Source: Candidatus Cloacimonadota bacterium
Lineage (GTDB): Bacteria > Cloacimonadota > Cloacimonadia > Cloacimonadales > Cloacimonadaceae
Assembly (NCBI GenBank): GCA_029781115.1
Contig: JAKOXG010000007.1
Location: 1 to 64,000 of the forward strand
Direction: 5' to 3'
Length of the DNA: 64,000 nucleotides
A program made the position numbers and the translations under genes. Within the stretch, counting starts at the first letter, position 1. The number at the start of each line of letters is the position of its first letter. The notes under the pieces were generated by a model, which ran no database searches, had not been told where the DNA came from, and saw only the letters and a program-made list of their open reading frames with translations. Below, piece after piece: positions 35,741 to 45,300 of this stretch.

Positions 35741-35831
35741 CTTCCTTACTCAGCCGCCCGGTGATGCCGTGGAGATACTCGGGTTTTTCCCGGGAGGCTC
35801 CGGGTAATCACCGGGAGGCTCAGTAAGGAAG
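35741..35831 (+). repeat. Miniature inverted-repeat element, well preserved copy
   Basis: The 25-bp ends 35741-35765 and 35807-35831 are inverted repeats with 23 of 25 positions pairing. The 41-bp centre contains ACTCGGGTTTTTCCCGGG, which can form its own small hairpin. A diverged copy is at 12541-12631. The structure resembles a MITE or a stable RNA hairpin. Confidence 0.7.
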
Positions 35832-35875
35832 AGGTAGGTAAGGGCGCCAGGCAGCTTCGCTGCAAGTTGTCAGTT

Positions 35876-36263
35876 GTGAGCGGCTGCGCCGCAGGTTTTA
35901 GGTTTCAGGTGCTAGGTTTTAGTCGCTGCGCTGGTTTCGGGGATACGCGTGCTATCTGCTTGGCTCCGTATGGTTTTATGGCTGATGTAGCAAACTGCGC
36001 CTGCTGGCGGCGGTATGGCAACCGCCGGCTACCTTCTTTGGGTCGCTATGGCAAGCGACCATACTGGTGTGAGCGGCTGCGCCGCAGGTTTTAGGTTTCA
36101 GGTGCTAGGTTTTAGTTGCTGCGCCGGATTCGGGGATACGCGTGCTATTGGTATAGATGTGGTTAGTTTTGGGGTTGTGTTGGAAAGCAGGCTGCGCCTG
36201 CTGGCGGCGGTATGGCAACCGCCGGCTACCTTCTTTGGGTCGCTATGGCAAGCGACCCTACAG
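35876..36263. repeat. Tandem duplication of about 195 bp with hairpin modules
   Basis: The unit starts with GTGAGCGGCTGCGCCGCAGG and contains TTTTAGGTTTCAGGTGCTAG, GGGGATACGCGTGCTAT, a class C hairpin (GGCGGTATGGCAACCGCC; near 36008 and 36205) and a class B hairpin (GGTCGCTATGGCAAGCGACC; 36041-36060 and 36238-36257). The two copies are offset by 193-197 bp and are about 90 percent alike in the shared blocks. Confidence 0.75.
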
Positions 36264-36301
36264 CGTGCGGCAGCGACTAACACCTAAAACCTAACAGCTA
36301 A

Positions 36302-39300
36302 CTACTTCATCAATATCATCTTGGAGGTCTTGTGGTAGCCAGGTGCCTGCATCCGGATGAGATACACGCCGTTAGAGATATTGCGGCCTCTGTCATCCCG
36401 CGCATCAAAGATCTGTTTGTAGTGGCCGGTGGCGTGCGCTTCATCCACCAAAGTGCGCACCAGTTGCCCTTTGATGTTGTAGATTTGGATCCTCACCATT
36501 CCAGGTTCTTTGACACTGTAGCTGATGGTGGTTTCGGGGTTGAAGGGGTTGGGGTAATTGCCACTCAGGGCAGTAGCGGTCACGGGGATCCGGGGATCGT
36601 CTACAGATGTAGCATCCAAGACAAAGTTTACTGTGGCAGTGAGGTCTTGTTCAACCAACACATCTTCCACGGTTTGATCACCAAAGCCGGCAGCGGATGC
36701 AGTCACGGAGTGGCAGCCCACGGGAACTGAGAGAGCGTAGACTCCGGCAGAGTTGGTGGTGGCGGTGAAAGTGCCGTTGGTCACAGTTGCAGCGGCGATG
36801 GGGGTGCTGTCAACGCTTCTCACTGTGCCCACGATCATCCCCATGGGCACATCCTTGTAGATGATATTTGAGAAACTGGGCACAGAGGTAACGCCGCTGG
36901 TGTAAATGGCTTTGACCGCCCAGCGGTAGCCTCCATTGGGGACGGTGAGCCAGCCGGTATCGACGAGGCTGAGAGCCGTGACCGGAGCTGCGGAAAGAGG
37001 GTGCCAAGAGGCTTGATTTTGTTCCTGTCCTGTCGGCAGCCTGTAAACCAGGTAGCCTGTGTGCACTCTTGAGTGTGTGTCTTTCTCGAGGTGGGAGCTT
37101 GTTTCAGTGGGCCAGGTGGACTTTTCCTCCCAGCCTGAGCTCATCGCGGTGGTGCTACTGCCGATATGGAGGTTGTCGATAAACCAATAATATCTGAGAC
37201 CTGAGTTTTCAAGCCCACCTACGGCATGGAAGGCAATCTTGAGAGCGTTGCCGCTGTAGCTGCTGAGGTCTGCGCTTATGGGTGCGGCATATTCGTTCCA
37301 GCCGCCGGTCTGTTCGGAAGCATCCCAGAGAGGTGTCCAAGTATTGCCGTTGTCTGTGGATAGTTTCAGGTAGTAGTGGTCGCCATGGTCAGAGCCGAGG
37401 AATACGTGGCTGTCAAAGGTGAGCCAGGCGTTGGGTGGGCAGATGAAGCCAGGTGAGATCAGCCATTCATCCTGATGGCTGTTGCTCCAGAAGATGCCGG
37501 CTTGGTAGCTTCCATCCGTGGGATTGATCTCGTCTCCGGCGATGCTGAGATTTGCCGCCCTGCACCAAGTGGGATAGAGGTCATAGGCATTGGCAGGTCC
37601 GTTGTTGGTAGTGATCTGAATCCAGCCTGCGGGTGGGAAGGTGGCGCCTTCAAAACTCTGAGCAAATTCCTGTGTGTCGGGATCGGGAGCCAGCCAAGTG
37701 ATGTTCACGGCGTCGCCGCCATCGTTTTCCGCTGCTGCCACGCCCAAAGGAGCGTAAGCCGCTTCGCTGAGGGTGATGATACCCATATCGTGGTCTGTGA
37801 AGCCCAAGGTTATCTGACTGTTGAGCGTGGAATATCCGGGGGCACTGATGTTGTAAGCGTAGGTATGATCGGCAAAGACTGCGGCGATGGTGAAGTTGCC
37901 CGCTATATTTGTGGTGGCGCTGTAAGGCTCATAGCCACTGAGCCTGATCCGGGCACCGGGGATTCCCACTCCCGTATCACTGGCCAGGATAGTTCCGGTC
38001 ACACTCACCCGGGACATGGGTTGCAGGGTTACGTCAATGGTGAGATCATCGTCTGTTTGGATTGTGACGGTCTGGGTGTGGCCATAATAGCCGTATAAAT
38101 TGAAGGAGAGGGTATAGGTGCCCGCGATGACGTTGCTCAGTTGGTATTGTCCGGATGTATTTGTTATGGTGTAGTTTATTCCATTGTTGAGGCTTACTGC
38201 CACGCGGCTGAGGGGTTGGTTGTTGGCATCCGTCACGGTTCCTGAGATGCATCCCAACATGCTGGGGATCAACACAAAGGTGGTCTTGGGGAACAGGCCT
38301 GTCCTCATTCCAACAGGAGGGTCAGCGGGGTCAAGGTCGTCATCGTCTGAAACTTCCATCCTGCTGGGGAATGTTGGTGCAAGCTGACATTTGAATTTGT
38401 TGATCAGGGATTGCGCATCGGTATCAACTTTATTTACCATCATCACCAGATTGTTGTCACCCAAATACAAATATGGCTCATCGAATACGATGGTGGTGAT
38501 GCCTTCGCCGTCGGGGAAGTGCACGGGTCCACTATGTACCAAGGTGAGCTGCGTGGATGGGATAAATGCATCAAGCAAATGGGGTTGTGAGGTGGTGCCC
38601 AGCCAGATGGAGACAGGAACATCCGATACACTGTTTTTGAACTTGTTGTAGAACCTTATACCTGTGATCTCTCCGATAAATCCACACATTTCATCCTGCC
38701 GATAAATGGTTTGGTAGAGGGAGTGATTCCAGGAGAAGTCTACAGGAATATGGCCAATGAGGTTGCCATCACCCACCGTGAGAGCTATCACTCCTTCAGG
38801 GTTGACGATGAGATCGAAAGGCGGAGTAAGGTTGTTGGTGGCGACCTGATCGCCGTTAAGCTCCACTTTGCCATAGATGGCGTAGTTTCCTGAGGTGGCG
38901 GGCGTCCAGGGAAGTGACAGTTCCAGAATCTGCTGGGCAGGGATTGCCGGTCCGGTCGCACTGGCAAGCTCCACATCGTTTTCATCCACCAGTTTCACGG
39001 TATAGCTGTCCTGGATTGCAGTGCCGTTATTTCTGATACGGACTGTGAAGGTGGATTCGGTACCCACGGTTGGGCTACTGTTGCCGACAATAGTCAGAGC
39101 GCCGAGGTCGTTTTGGAGCAGATCCGGGGTATAGTAAAAAGTGATCTTGGGAAATTGGCCGGTAAGCGAGCCTGCAGGTGGGTTGTAGGGATCATAACTG
39201 ACATAATTGTCATAGATATTGCGGGCACGGTTGGTGCCCGATGTCTGGCATTTGAAGAAGTTATTTGTACTATAGGCGCTTGAATCCATGGGACGGTTAA

Positions 39301-39772
39301 CCATCATTACCAAGTTGCCGCCTGTGTAGAGATAGGGTGTGCGCAGGGTGATGAGGATGGTGTTGTTTCCGTCCGGGAAGTCTACATTTCCCTCAAAGAC
39401 CAGGGTCAGCTCTGAAGCAGGGATCCAGCCATTGCTGAGGTTATGTTGCCCGGTGCTTCCCAGCCAGATTTTGATGGGTGAATTGAGTACTGGGAAACTG
39501 AACTGGTTGTAGAGAGCGAGGGAGGTGATGGTTCCAGCGGTAAAGCCCAGCTCATGGGATAGATACAGCGTCTCGTAAAGCGAGTTACAGTAGTAGAAAT
39601 CCAGTGGAAGGCGGGCATTTTGCGTTCCTGCACCTATGGTGACAGTTTGGATATCCCTGTCCCGGTTCTGTAACTCCAGGGCAGGGGGTGCTGTGCCGGT
39701 CGCTGCTGTGGAATTAAGGCTTACAGCCAGCCCCAGCGCCAGCAGCGCAGTCAAGGTGGCAAGTCGTCTCAT
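36302..39772 (-). CDS. Giant modular secreted protein with type IX-like C-terminal sorting domain (paralogue 5 of 5)
   Basis: The protein has 1156 residues. A signal peptide (about 1-24) is followed by a roughly 190-residue beta module (TVTIGAGTQNARLPLDFYY...YTGGNLVMMV), a CARDB-like domain, a second copy of the module, two carboxypeptidase-regulatory-like domains (GCISGTVTDANNQPLS and a following GTILASDTG unit), a choice-of-anchor/MAM-like domain (SFEGATFPPAGW), a third regulatory-like domain, and the FlgD-Ig/type A sorting domain in the last 85 residues. It is the last gene of a five-gene tandem run, 19 bp after its neighbour. The expected location is outside the cell. Function unknown; modules suggest adhesion or glycan binding. 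No catalytic motif is seen. Confidence 0.85.
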   Translation of the reverse strand: MRRLATLTALLALGLAVSLNSTAATGTAPPALELQNRDRDIQTVTIGAGTQNARLPLDFYYCNSLYETLYLSHELGFTAGTITSLALYNQFSFPVLNSPIKIWLGSTGQHNLSNGWIPASELTLVFEGNVDFPDGNNTILITLRTPYLYTGGNLVMMVNRPMDSSAYSTNNFFKCQTSGTNRARNIYDNYVSYDPYNPPAGSLTGQFPKITFYYTPDLLQNDLGALTIVGNSSPTVGTESTFTVRIRNNGTAIQDSYTVKLVDENDVELASATGPAIPAQQILELSLPWTPATSGNYAIYGKVELNGDQVATNNLTPPFDLIVNPEGVIALTVGDGNLIGHIPVDFSWNHSLYQTIYRQDEMCGFIGEITGIRFYNKFKNSVSDVPVSIWLGTTSQPHLLDAFIPSTQLTLVHSGPVHFPDGEGITTIVFDEPYLYLGDNNLVMMVNKVDTDAQSLINKFKCQLAPTFPSRMEVSDDDDLDPADPPVGMRTGLFPKTTFVLIPSMLGCISGTVTDANNQPLSRVAVSLNNGINYTITNTSGQYQLSNVIAGTYTLSFNLYGYYGHTQTVTIQTDDDLTIDVTLQPMSRVSVTGTILASDTGVGIPGARIRLSGYEPYSATTNIAGNFTIAAVFADHTYAYNISAPGYSTLNSQITLGFTDHDMGIITLSEAAYAPLGVAAAENDGGDAVNITWLAPDPDTQEFAQSFEGATFPPAGWIQITTNNGPANAYDLYPTWCRAANLSIAGDEINPTDGSYQAGIFWSNSHQDEWLISPGFICPPNAWLTFDSHVFLGSDHGDHYYLKLSTDNGNTWTPLWDASEQTGGWNEYAAPISADLSSYSGNALKIAFHAVGGLENSGLRYYWFIDNLHIGSSTTAMSSGWEEKSTWPTETSSHLEKDTHSRVHTGYLVYRLPTGQEQNQASWHPLSAAPVTALSLVDTGWLTVPNGGYRWAVKAIYTSGVTSVPSFSNIIYKDVPMGMIVGTVRSVDSTPIAAATVTNGTFTATTNSAGVYALSVPVGCHSVTASAAGFGDQTVEDVLVEQDLTATVNFVLDATSVDDPRIPVTATALSGNYPNPFNPETTISYSVKEPGMVRIQIYNIKGQLVRTLVDEAHATGHYKQIFDARDDRGRNISNGVYLIRMQAPGYHKTSKMILMK

Positions 39773-39791
39773 AACTCTCTCCCTGTTTAGT

Positions 39792-42302
39792 CTATTGCAT
39801 GAGTATCATCTTGGAGGTCTTGTGGTAGCCGGGTGCTTGCATCCGGATGAGATACACGCCGTTGGAGATATTGCGGCCTCTATCATCCTGCGCATCAAAG
39901 ATTTGTTTGTAGTGGCCGGCGGCGTGCGCTTCGTCCACCAAAGTGCGCACCAGTTGGCCTTTGATGTTGTAGATTTGGATCCTCACCATTCCAGGTTCTT
40001 TGACACTGTAGCTGACGGTGGTTTCGGGGTTGAAGGGGTTGGGGTGGTTGCCGTTCAAGGCTGTAGCCACTACTGGGACTTGGGGGTCATCATTGGGCAA
40101 CTCGCACAAAATAAAGTTTAAAGTGGTGGTTTCATCGGGGTTGATCAAGACTTGATGATAGCTTGTGGTATCAAAGCCTGGTGCATATGCTGCGATCTGG
40201 TAGTGATAACCTGCGGGAAGGGTGAGGCTGTAAGCTCCTTCGGCGTTGGTAGTGGTGTCACGTATTCCGTTGGTCACGATTGCTCCGGCGATGGGATTGT
40301 CATATCTATCTTTCACCGTACCCGCCAAGGTGCCGGACTGCACAGACTTGGTATAGATCCTTGAGAGGGTGGCTGCGGAAGTGAGACCGCCGGTGTAGAC
40401 GGCTTTGACCGCCCAGCGGTAGTCCCCATTGGGGAGGTCATACCAGGCTAAATCGGTGATGGTGAGACCGGTGGTGGGTTCGTCAGTCACAGATACCCAT
40501 GTGGATTCATCCTCCTCTTGCCCAGCTTCCAGCCTGTAGACGAAGTAGCCTGTGAGTGCTCTTGATCCTTTGGGCGGCTGGTCGGCAAAGCCCAAGCCCG
40601 CTGAGACAGTGAGATCGCTGACGTAGATACCGGTGATAAACCATCCGTAACTGAGCCCGTGGTCTTGCCCACTTCCCAAGGCATGGAAGGCAATCTTGAT
40701 TTCATTGCCGTAGTAATCACCCAAATCTATGGCGAAGGGAGTGTTATATTCGTTCCAGCCACCTGTTTGCTCGGAGGCATCCCAGAGTACGGTCCAGGTG
40801 GCTCCATCATCTGTAGATATTTTCACATAGTAGTGATCACCCTGCAAAGAGCCCAAATACACGCGGCTATGAAACCCGATAAATGCTTCGGGCGGGCAGA
40901 TGATGGACGGTGTGATCAGCCACTCATCCTGGTGTTGGTTGTCAACACGCAGGCCGGCTTGGTAGCGTAGATATGGAGGATCGTTGTTAAGAGGGCCTAA
41001 TTTGCACCAAGTGGGATAGACGCCATGAAGATTGGCAGGGCCGTTGTTGGTGATAATCTGAGTCCAGCCTGGGGGTGGGAAGGTCTCTTCTTCAAAGGTC
41101 GTAGCGATGTATATAGCGCTGGGGTTGGGCTCCAGCCAGTGGACATCCATGGCGTAGACCTGCTCATTTGCCTCAGCATATACATACTCAGGTTTGTAAA
41201 GTGCTTCATCCAGGGTGAAGGTGCCCATGTCAATATCCGTAGTTCCCACGCTAATCTGGCCGTTTACAGAAGCATAACCCCAAGCATCGATGTTGTAAGT
41301 GTAAGTATGACCGGAATGGACTCCTTCGATGGTGAAATTGCCGGCAGCGTCTACGGGTGAGAGATAGCCTTGATAACCTCCGAGTTGGATCCGTGCGTTG
41401 GGTGGTGCAACTCCAGTGCTGCTGGTCAGGACAGTTCCAGTCACGCTTACCTGGGGCAGAGGTTGCAGGGTGGCATTGAGGGTGAGATTGGCGTCTGCTG
41501 CCAGTGTAAAGCTCTGAGTGTGTTCAAAGTAGCCATGTACGTTGAATGAGATGGTGTAGGTGTCGGCAACGATATTGGTCAGAGAGTATTGTCCGGCGGT
41601 ATTGGTGGTGGTGTGGTGGATGTTGTCGCTGAGGCACACAGTTGCGCCACTGAAGGGCTGGTTGTTTGCATCTGTTACAGTTCCAGAGATGCTTCCCACC
41701 GGAAGGGGAGTGAGCACAAGGGTGGTCTTGGGAAACTGTCCGGACAGCGTACCCGAATTCAGGGGAGCATAGGGATCATCGTTTACAGTATCGGAGTATG
41801 CGTGACGGGCACGTGTTGAACCTATCGTTTGACCCTTAAAGCGGCACATATTTGAACCGATATAAAAGCTGATCGGGGGTCTCTTATACATAATCACCAG
41901 GTTCTTACCCCTGTAGGGAAAAGGCGTCTGCAAGGGGAACACAATCTCGCTTTCACCTACGGGGAAGGTAACTGTGCCATCAAAGACGAGTGTCATCTGG
42001 TCGGCAGTAATCCAGCCACCGCTAAGGTCGTCCAGATCAGTGTTACACATCCAGATTTTCACCGGCATGTCTTCCAGGATGGTCTGGAATTGACTATAAA
42101 GAGCAAGGCTGTGGATGGTGCTGGGCGATCCGATTTCATCCGCATAATACATGCTCTGGAAGAGGTTGTTCCTGTAGTAGTAATTAAGCGGCACAAGAAC
42201 GTCCTGATCTCCGACACCGATGGTGACCTCCTGGGCGTTCAGCATAGAAACAGCCGGCAAGAGCACGGCCAAAACCACGACTAATATGAAAGTTTTGTGC
42301 AT
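39792..42302 (-). CDS. Modular secreted protein with type IX-like sorting domain (paralogue 4 of 5)
   Basis: At 836 residues this is the smallest of the five paralogues. It has a signal peptide, one copy of the beta module (EVTIGVGDQDVLVPLNYYY...YRGKNLVIMY), two carboxypeptidase-regulatory-like domains, the anchor/MAM-like domain (TFEEETFPPPGWTQI), another regulatory-like domain and the C-terminal sorting domain, which differs from that of its downstream neighbour by only a few residues. It looks like a shortened version of paralogue 5. It lies 13 bp after the 1980-residue gene. AGGAG upstream of the ATG supports the start. Confidence 0.85.
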   Translation of the reverse strand: MHKTFILVVVLAVLLPAVSMLNAQEVTIGVGDQDVLVPLNYYYRNNLFQSMYYADEIGSPSTIHSLALYSQFQTILEDMPVKIWMCNTDLDDLSGGWITADQMTLVFDGTVTFPVGESEIVFPLQTPFPYRGKNLVIMYKRPPISFYIGSNMCRFKGQTIGSTRARHAYSDTVNDDPYAPLNSGTLSGQFPKTTLVLTPLPVGSISGTVTDANNQPFSGATVCLSDNIHHTTTNTAGQYSLTNIVADTYTISFNVHGYFEHTQSFTLAADANLTLNATLQPLPQVSVTGTVLTSSTGVAPPNARIQLGGYQGYLSPVDAAGNFTIEGVHSGHTYTYNIDAWGYASVNGQISVGTTDIDMGTFTLDEALYKPEYVYAEANEQVYAMDVHWLEPNPSAIYIATTFEEETFPPPGWTQIITNNGPANLHGVYPTWCKLGPLNNDPPYLRYQAGLRVDNQHQDEWLITPSIICPPEAFIGFHSRVYLGSLQGDHYYVKISTDDGATWTVLWDASEQTGGWNEYNTPFAIDLGDYYGNEIKIAFHALGSGQDHGLSYGWFITGIYVSDLTVSAGLGFADQPPKGSRALTGYFVYRLEAGQEEDESTWVSVTDEPTTGLTITDLAWYDLPNGDYRWAVKAVYTGGLTSAATLSRIYTKSVQSGTLAGTVKDRYDNPIAGAIVTNGIRDTTTNAEGAYSLTLPAGYHYQIAAYAPGFDTTSYHQVLINPDETTTLNFILCELPNDDPQVPVVATALNGNHPNPFNPETTVSYSVKEPGMVRIQIYNIKGQLVRTLVDEAHAAGHYKQIFDAQDDRGRNISNGVYLIRMQAPGYHKTSKMILMQ

Positions 42303-42315
42303 GAAAAACTCCTCG

Positions 42316-45300
42316 CTATTTAAGTAGCATCATCTTGGAGGTCTTGTGGTATCCCGGCGCCTGCATCCGAATCAGATACACTCCGTTAGAGATGTTGCGG
42401 CCTCTGTCATCCAGGGCATCAAAGATCTGTTTATAGTGTCCGGCAGCGTGCTCTGAGTCCACCAAAGTGCGCACTAATTGCCCTTTGATATTGTAGATTT
42501 GCAGCTTTACCTGCCCCGGCTCCTTCACGCTATAGCTGACGGTGGTTTGAGGGTTGAAAGGGTTGGGATAGTTGCCGTTGAGGGCGGTGGCAACCACGGG
42601 TGGGCTGCCGTCATTGTGCGGGTCTCTGGGCAACACACAGTTCACGATGGTGGCAAGATTGCGGTAGACCAAAACATTGGATTTGATCAGTGTTTCATAG
42701 CCCGTGGCAGATACTATCACCACGTTGACCCCCGTGTGAGCTTCCAACTGATAGGCTCCCTCAGAGTTTGTGGTGGCGGTAAAGGTGCCATTGGTCACGG
42801 TTGCACCGGCGATGGGTTCGTCGTTCTCATTCTTGATCGTGCCCTCGATGGTTCCCATTGGCTCACCCTTGCTGAGCATGTTTGAGAGAACGGGCATGGA
42901 GACGAGACCACCGGAATAGATGGTTTTGACAGCCCAGCGGTAGTCTCCATCGGTGAGGTCAGCCCAGGCTGAATCTGTAAAGTTGAGGGCGGGGGTGGGT
43001 TCTGAATTGAGGGAGACCCAGGCGGCTTGATCCTGTTCCTGGTTGACCTTTAGCCTGTAGACCAGGTAACCGATGAGGGCTTTCGAGCCTCCGTCTTTGG
43101 CTTGGCGGGAGCTGGGGCGCAGGGGCAGACCGGTCAGGGCGCCAGTGTCAGAGCGCAAGGAACTGTCCTCGGCAGCGATGTGGACATTGTCTATAAACCA
43201 GGCAGGTCGGACGCCCGGGAGCTGAACCTCGCTAAAGGCGTGGAAGGCAATTTTGAGCTGGGTGCCGCTGTAGTCGCTCAAGTCTATGGAGATGGGTGTG
43301 GTGTATTGGTTCCAGAAGGCGGCTTGCCCGGCAGCATCCCAGAGCACCGTCCAGGAGGCGCCGCCATCTGTGGAAGCTTTGATAAAGTAGTTGTCTCCCA
43401 AGGGGGAACCGAGATAGACGTAGCCGTCAAAAGTAAGCCAGGTATTGGGCTGGCAGTTGATCAGCGGTGTGATCAGCCATTCATTGAGGGTGTAGTTGCT
43501 CCAAGTCAGGCCGGCCTGGAAGTTTCCATCCGTGGGGATGATATTGAAACTGCCGATGTGGGCTGTGGCGGCTCTGCTCCAGGTGGGATAGATGTCAGAG
43601 TGGGGCAGGGCAGAGTTGTAGCTGATCCGAGTCCAGCCCCGGGGCGGGAAGGTCTCGCCTTCAAAGCTCTCGCTTATCTGCTGAACGCCTGAATCTGGAG
43701 CCTGCCAAGAGACTTCAATCTGATCTGCATCGTTTTCTACAGCCAAAACACTCACAGGGGCGAAGCCAAGTTCTTCGAGCGTGAAAGTGCCTAAGTTGTG
43801 GTTTGTGGAGCCCACTGTCACTTCGCCGCTTGCCGAGGTATAGCCCGGGGCGGTGATGGAGTAGGCGTAGCTTTGGTCTGCAAAGACTCCCGCAATGGTG
43901 AAGACGCCTGCTGAGTTGGTGCTTGCCTGGTATGATTCATAGCCGCTGAGCCGGATCAGCGCATTGGAGTGTCCGCATCCGGTATCGTTGGCCAGGACGG
44001 TTCCGCTTACGCTTACCTGAGGCAGAAGTTGCAGGCTGACATTGATGATGAGCTGTTCATTCGCTTCCAGGGCAAACTCTTGAGTGTATTCCTGATAGCC
44101 ATGTGCGTTGAAGCGGATGGTTTGAGTGGTGGCAAGGACGTGAGGAAGCAGGTATTGTCCCGCATCGTTGGTGGTGGTATGGATTGTGCCACTATCGAGG
44201 CTCGCCGACACGCCGCTGAGGGGCTGGTTGTTTGCATCGGTCACGGTTCCACAGATTTGTCCCATTGCACTGGGAACCACGCTGAAAGTGGTCTTGGGGA
44301 AGAGGGTAGTGAGTTCTCCGGCGGGTGGAGATGATGCTTCAAAGGGGTCAAAATTGGTCCATTTGTAGAGACTGCGGCGCTTTTCACTTCGCTGACACTT
44401 GAAGAGGTTTTGATAGTAATAGGTGGGTGGGTGATCTTTGTAGACCAGCATCACCAGGTTGTTGCCATCCGCGTAGGGGTAGGGCTCGTCCAAAGGGATA
44501 TTGATGATGTTTGTTCCGAAGGGGAAATCTACCGTGCCGCTAAACACCAGGGTGAGCTCATCGGGGAGAATCCAGCCCCCGCTGAGATCATTCTGCGTGG
44601 TTGTGCCCAACCAAATGGATATGGGCACGTCAGTCATGTCGAAGTCGAAGTTATTGTCAAACTGCAAAGCGTTGATCAATCCGGTGAATCCGCCCATTTC
44701 ATCCGGATAGTAAAGGGTTTCAAAGAGGCTGGTTTCCACCTCCGTAATCACGGGAAAGCTGTTCTCTTCATTTCCGGCACCCACCGTCACTTCAGAGACA
44801 CCGGTGGGTTTGATTTCAAGATCGAGGCTGGCGGTGCAGTTGTTGATGGGGGCTTCATCCGCAGCAAACTCTATCTTTCCATAGATGGAGATGGGGCCTT
44901 GTGTGGTGGGCGTCCAGGGGATGACCGCTTCCAAGCTCTGCTGGCTGCTGATGGGAGGTCCGGCCAAGCTGGCCAGCTCGATGTGGTTGGAATCCATGAG
45001 CTTGAGGGTGTAGTTGCTCTGGGTTGCTTCTCCATTGTTGGTGAGGTGGAAGGTATAGTTGGTGGCTATGCCGGTGGTGGGAGTGAGGTTTCCAGTGATG
45101 GCCAGAGCTTTAAGATCGTTTTGGACAAAGCCTGTGGTGTAAGAAAAGGTGGTTTGCGGTGCTATGTTAAAGGGCCGGCCGAGGTTGATATTGTTTATAT
45201 CCACCAAATTATCATATCCCCAAACACAGCGAGAGCGGAAGCTGCCCATGTCTTGACACTTGAAAAACTGATTCTGATGGAAGTAGTCAGGGTCGTCCCA

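Larger units (their letters stand above)
35502..36301. other. 0.8-kb intergenic region with cas promoter area and repeat mosaic
   Basis: The first about 200 bp upstream of cas6 are AT-rich and should hold the cas promoter; on the minus strand a TTGACA (35572-35577) is followed by an A run, but the -10 is unclear. Beyond lie the inverted-repeat element (35741-35831), a CAGCTTCGCTGC palindrome (35852-35863), and a tandem duplication of about 195 bp (35876-36263) with class B and class C hairpins. No gene is supported. Confidence 0.65.
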
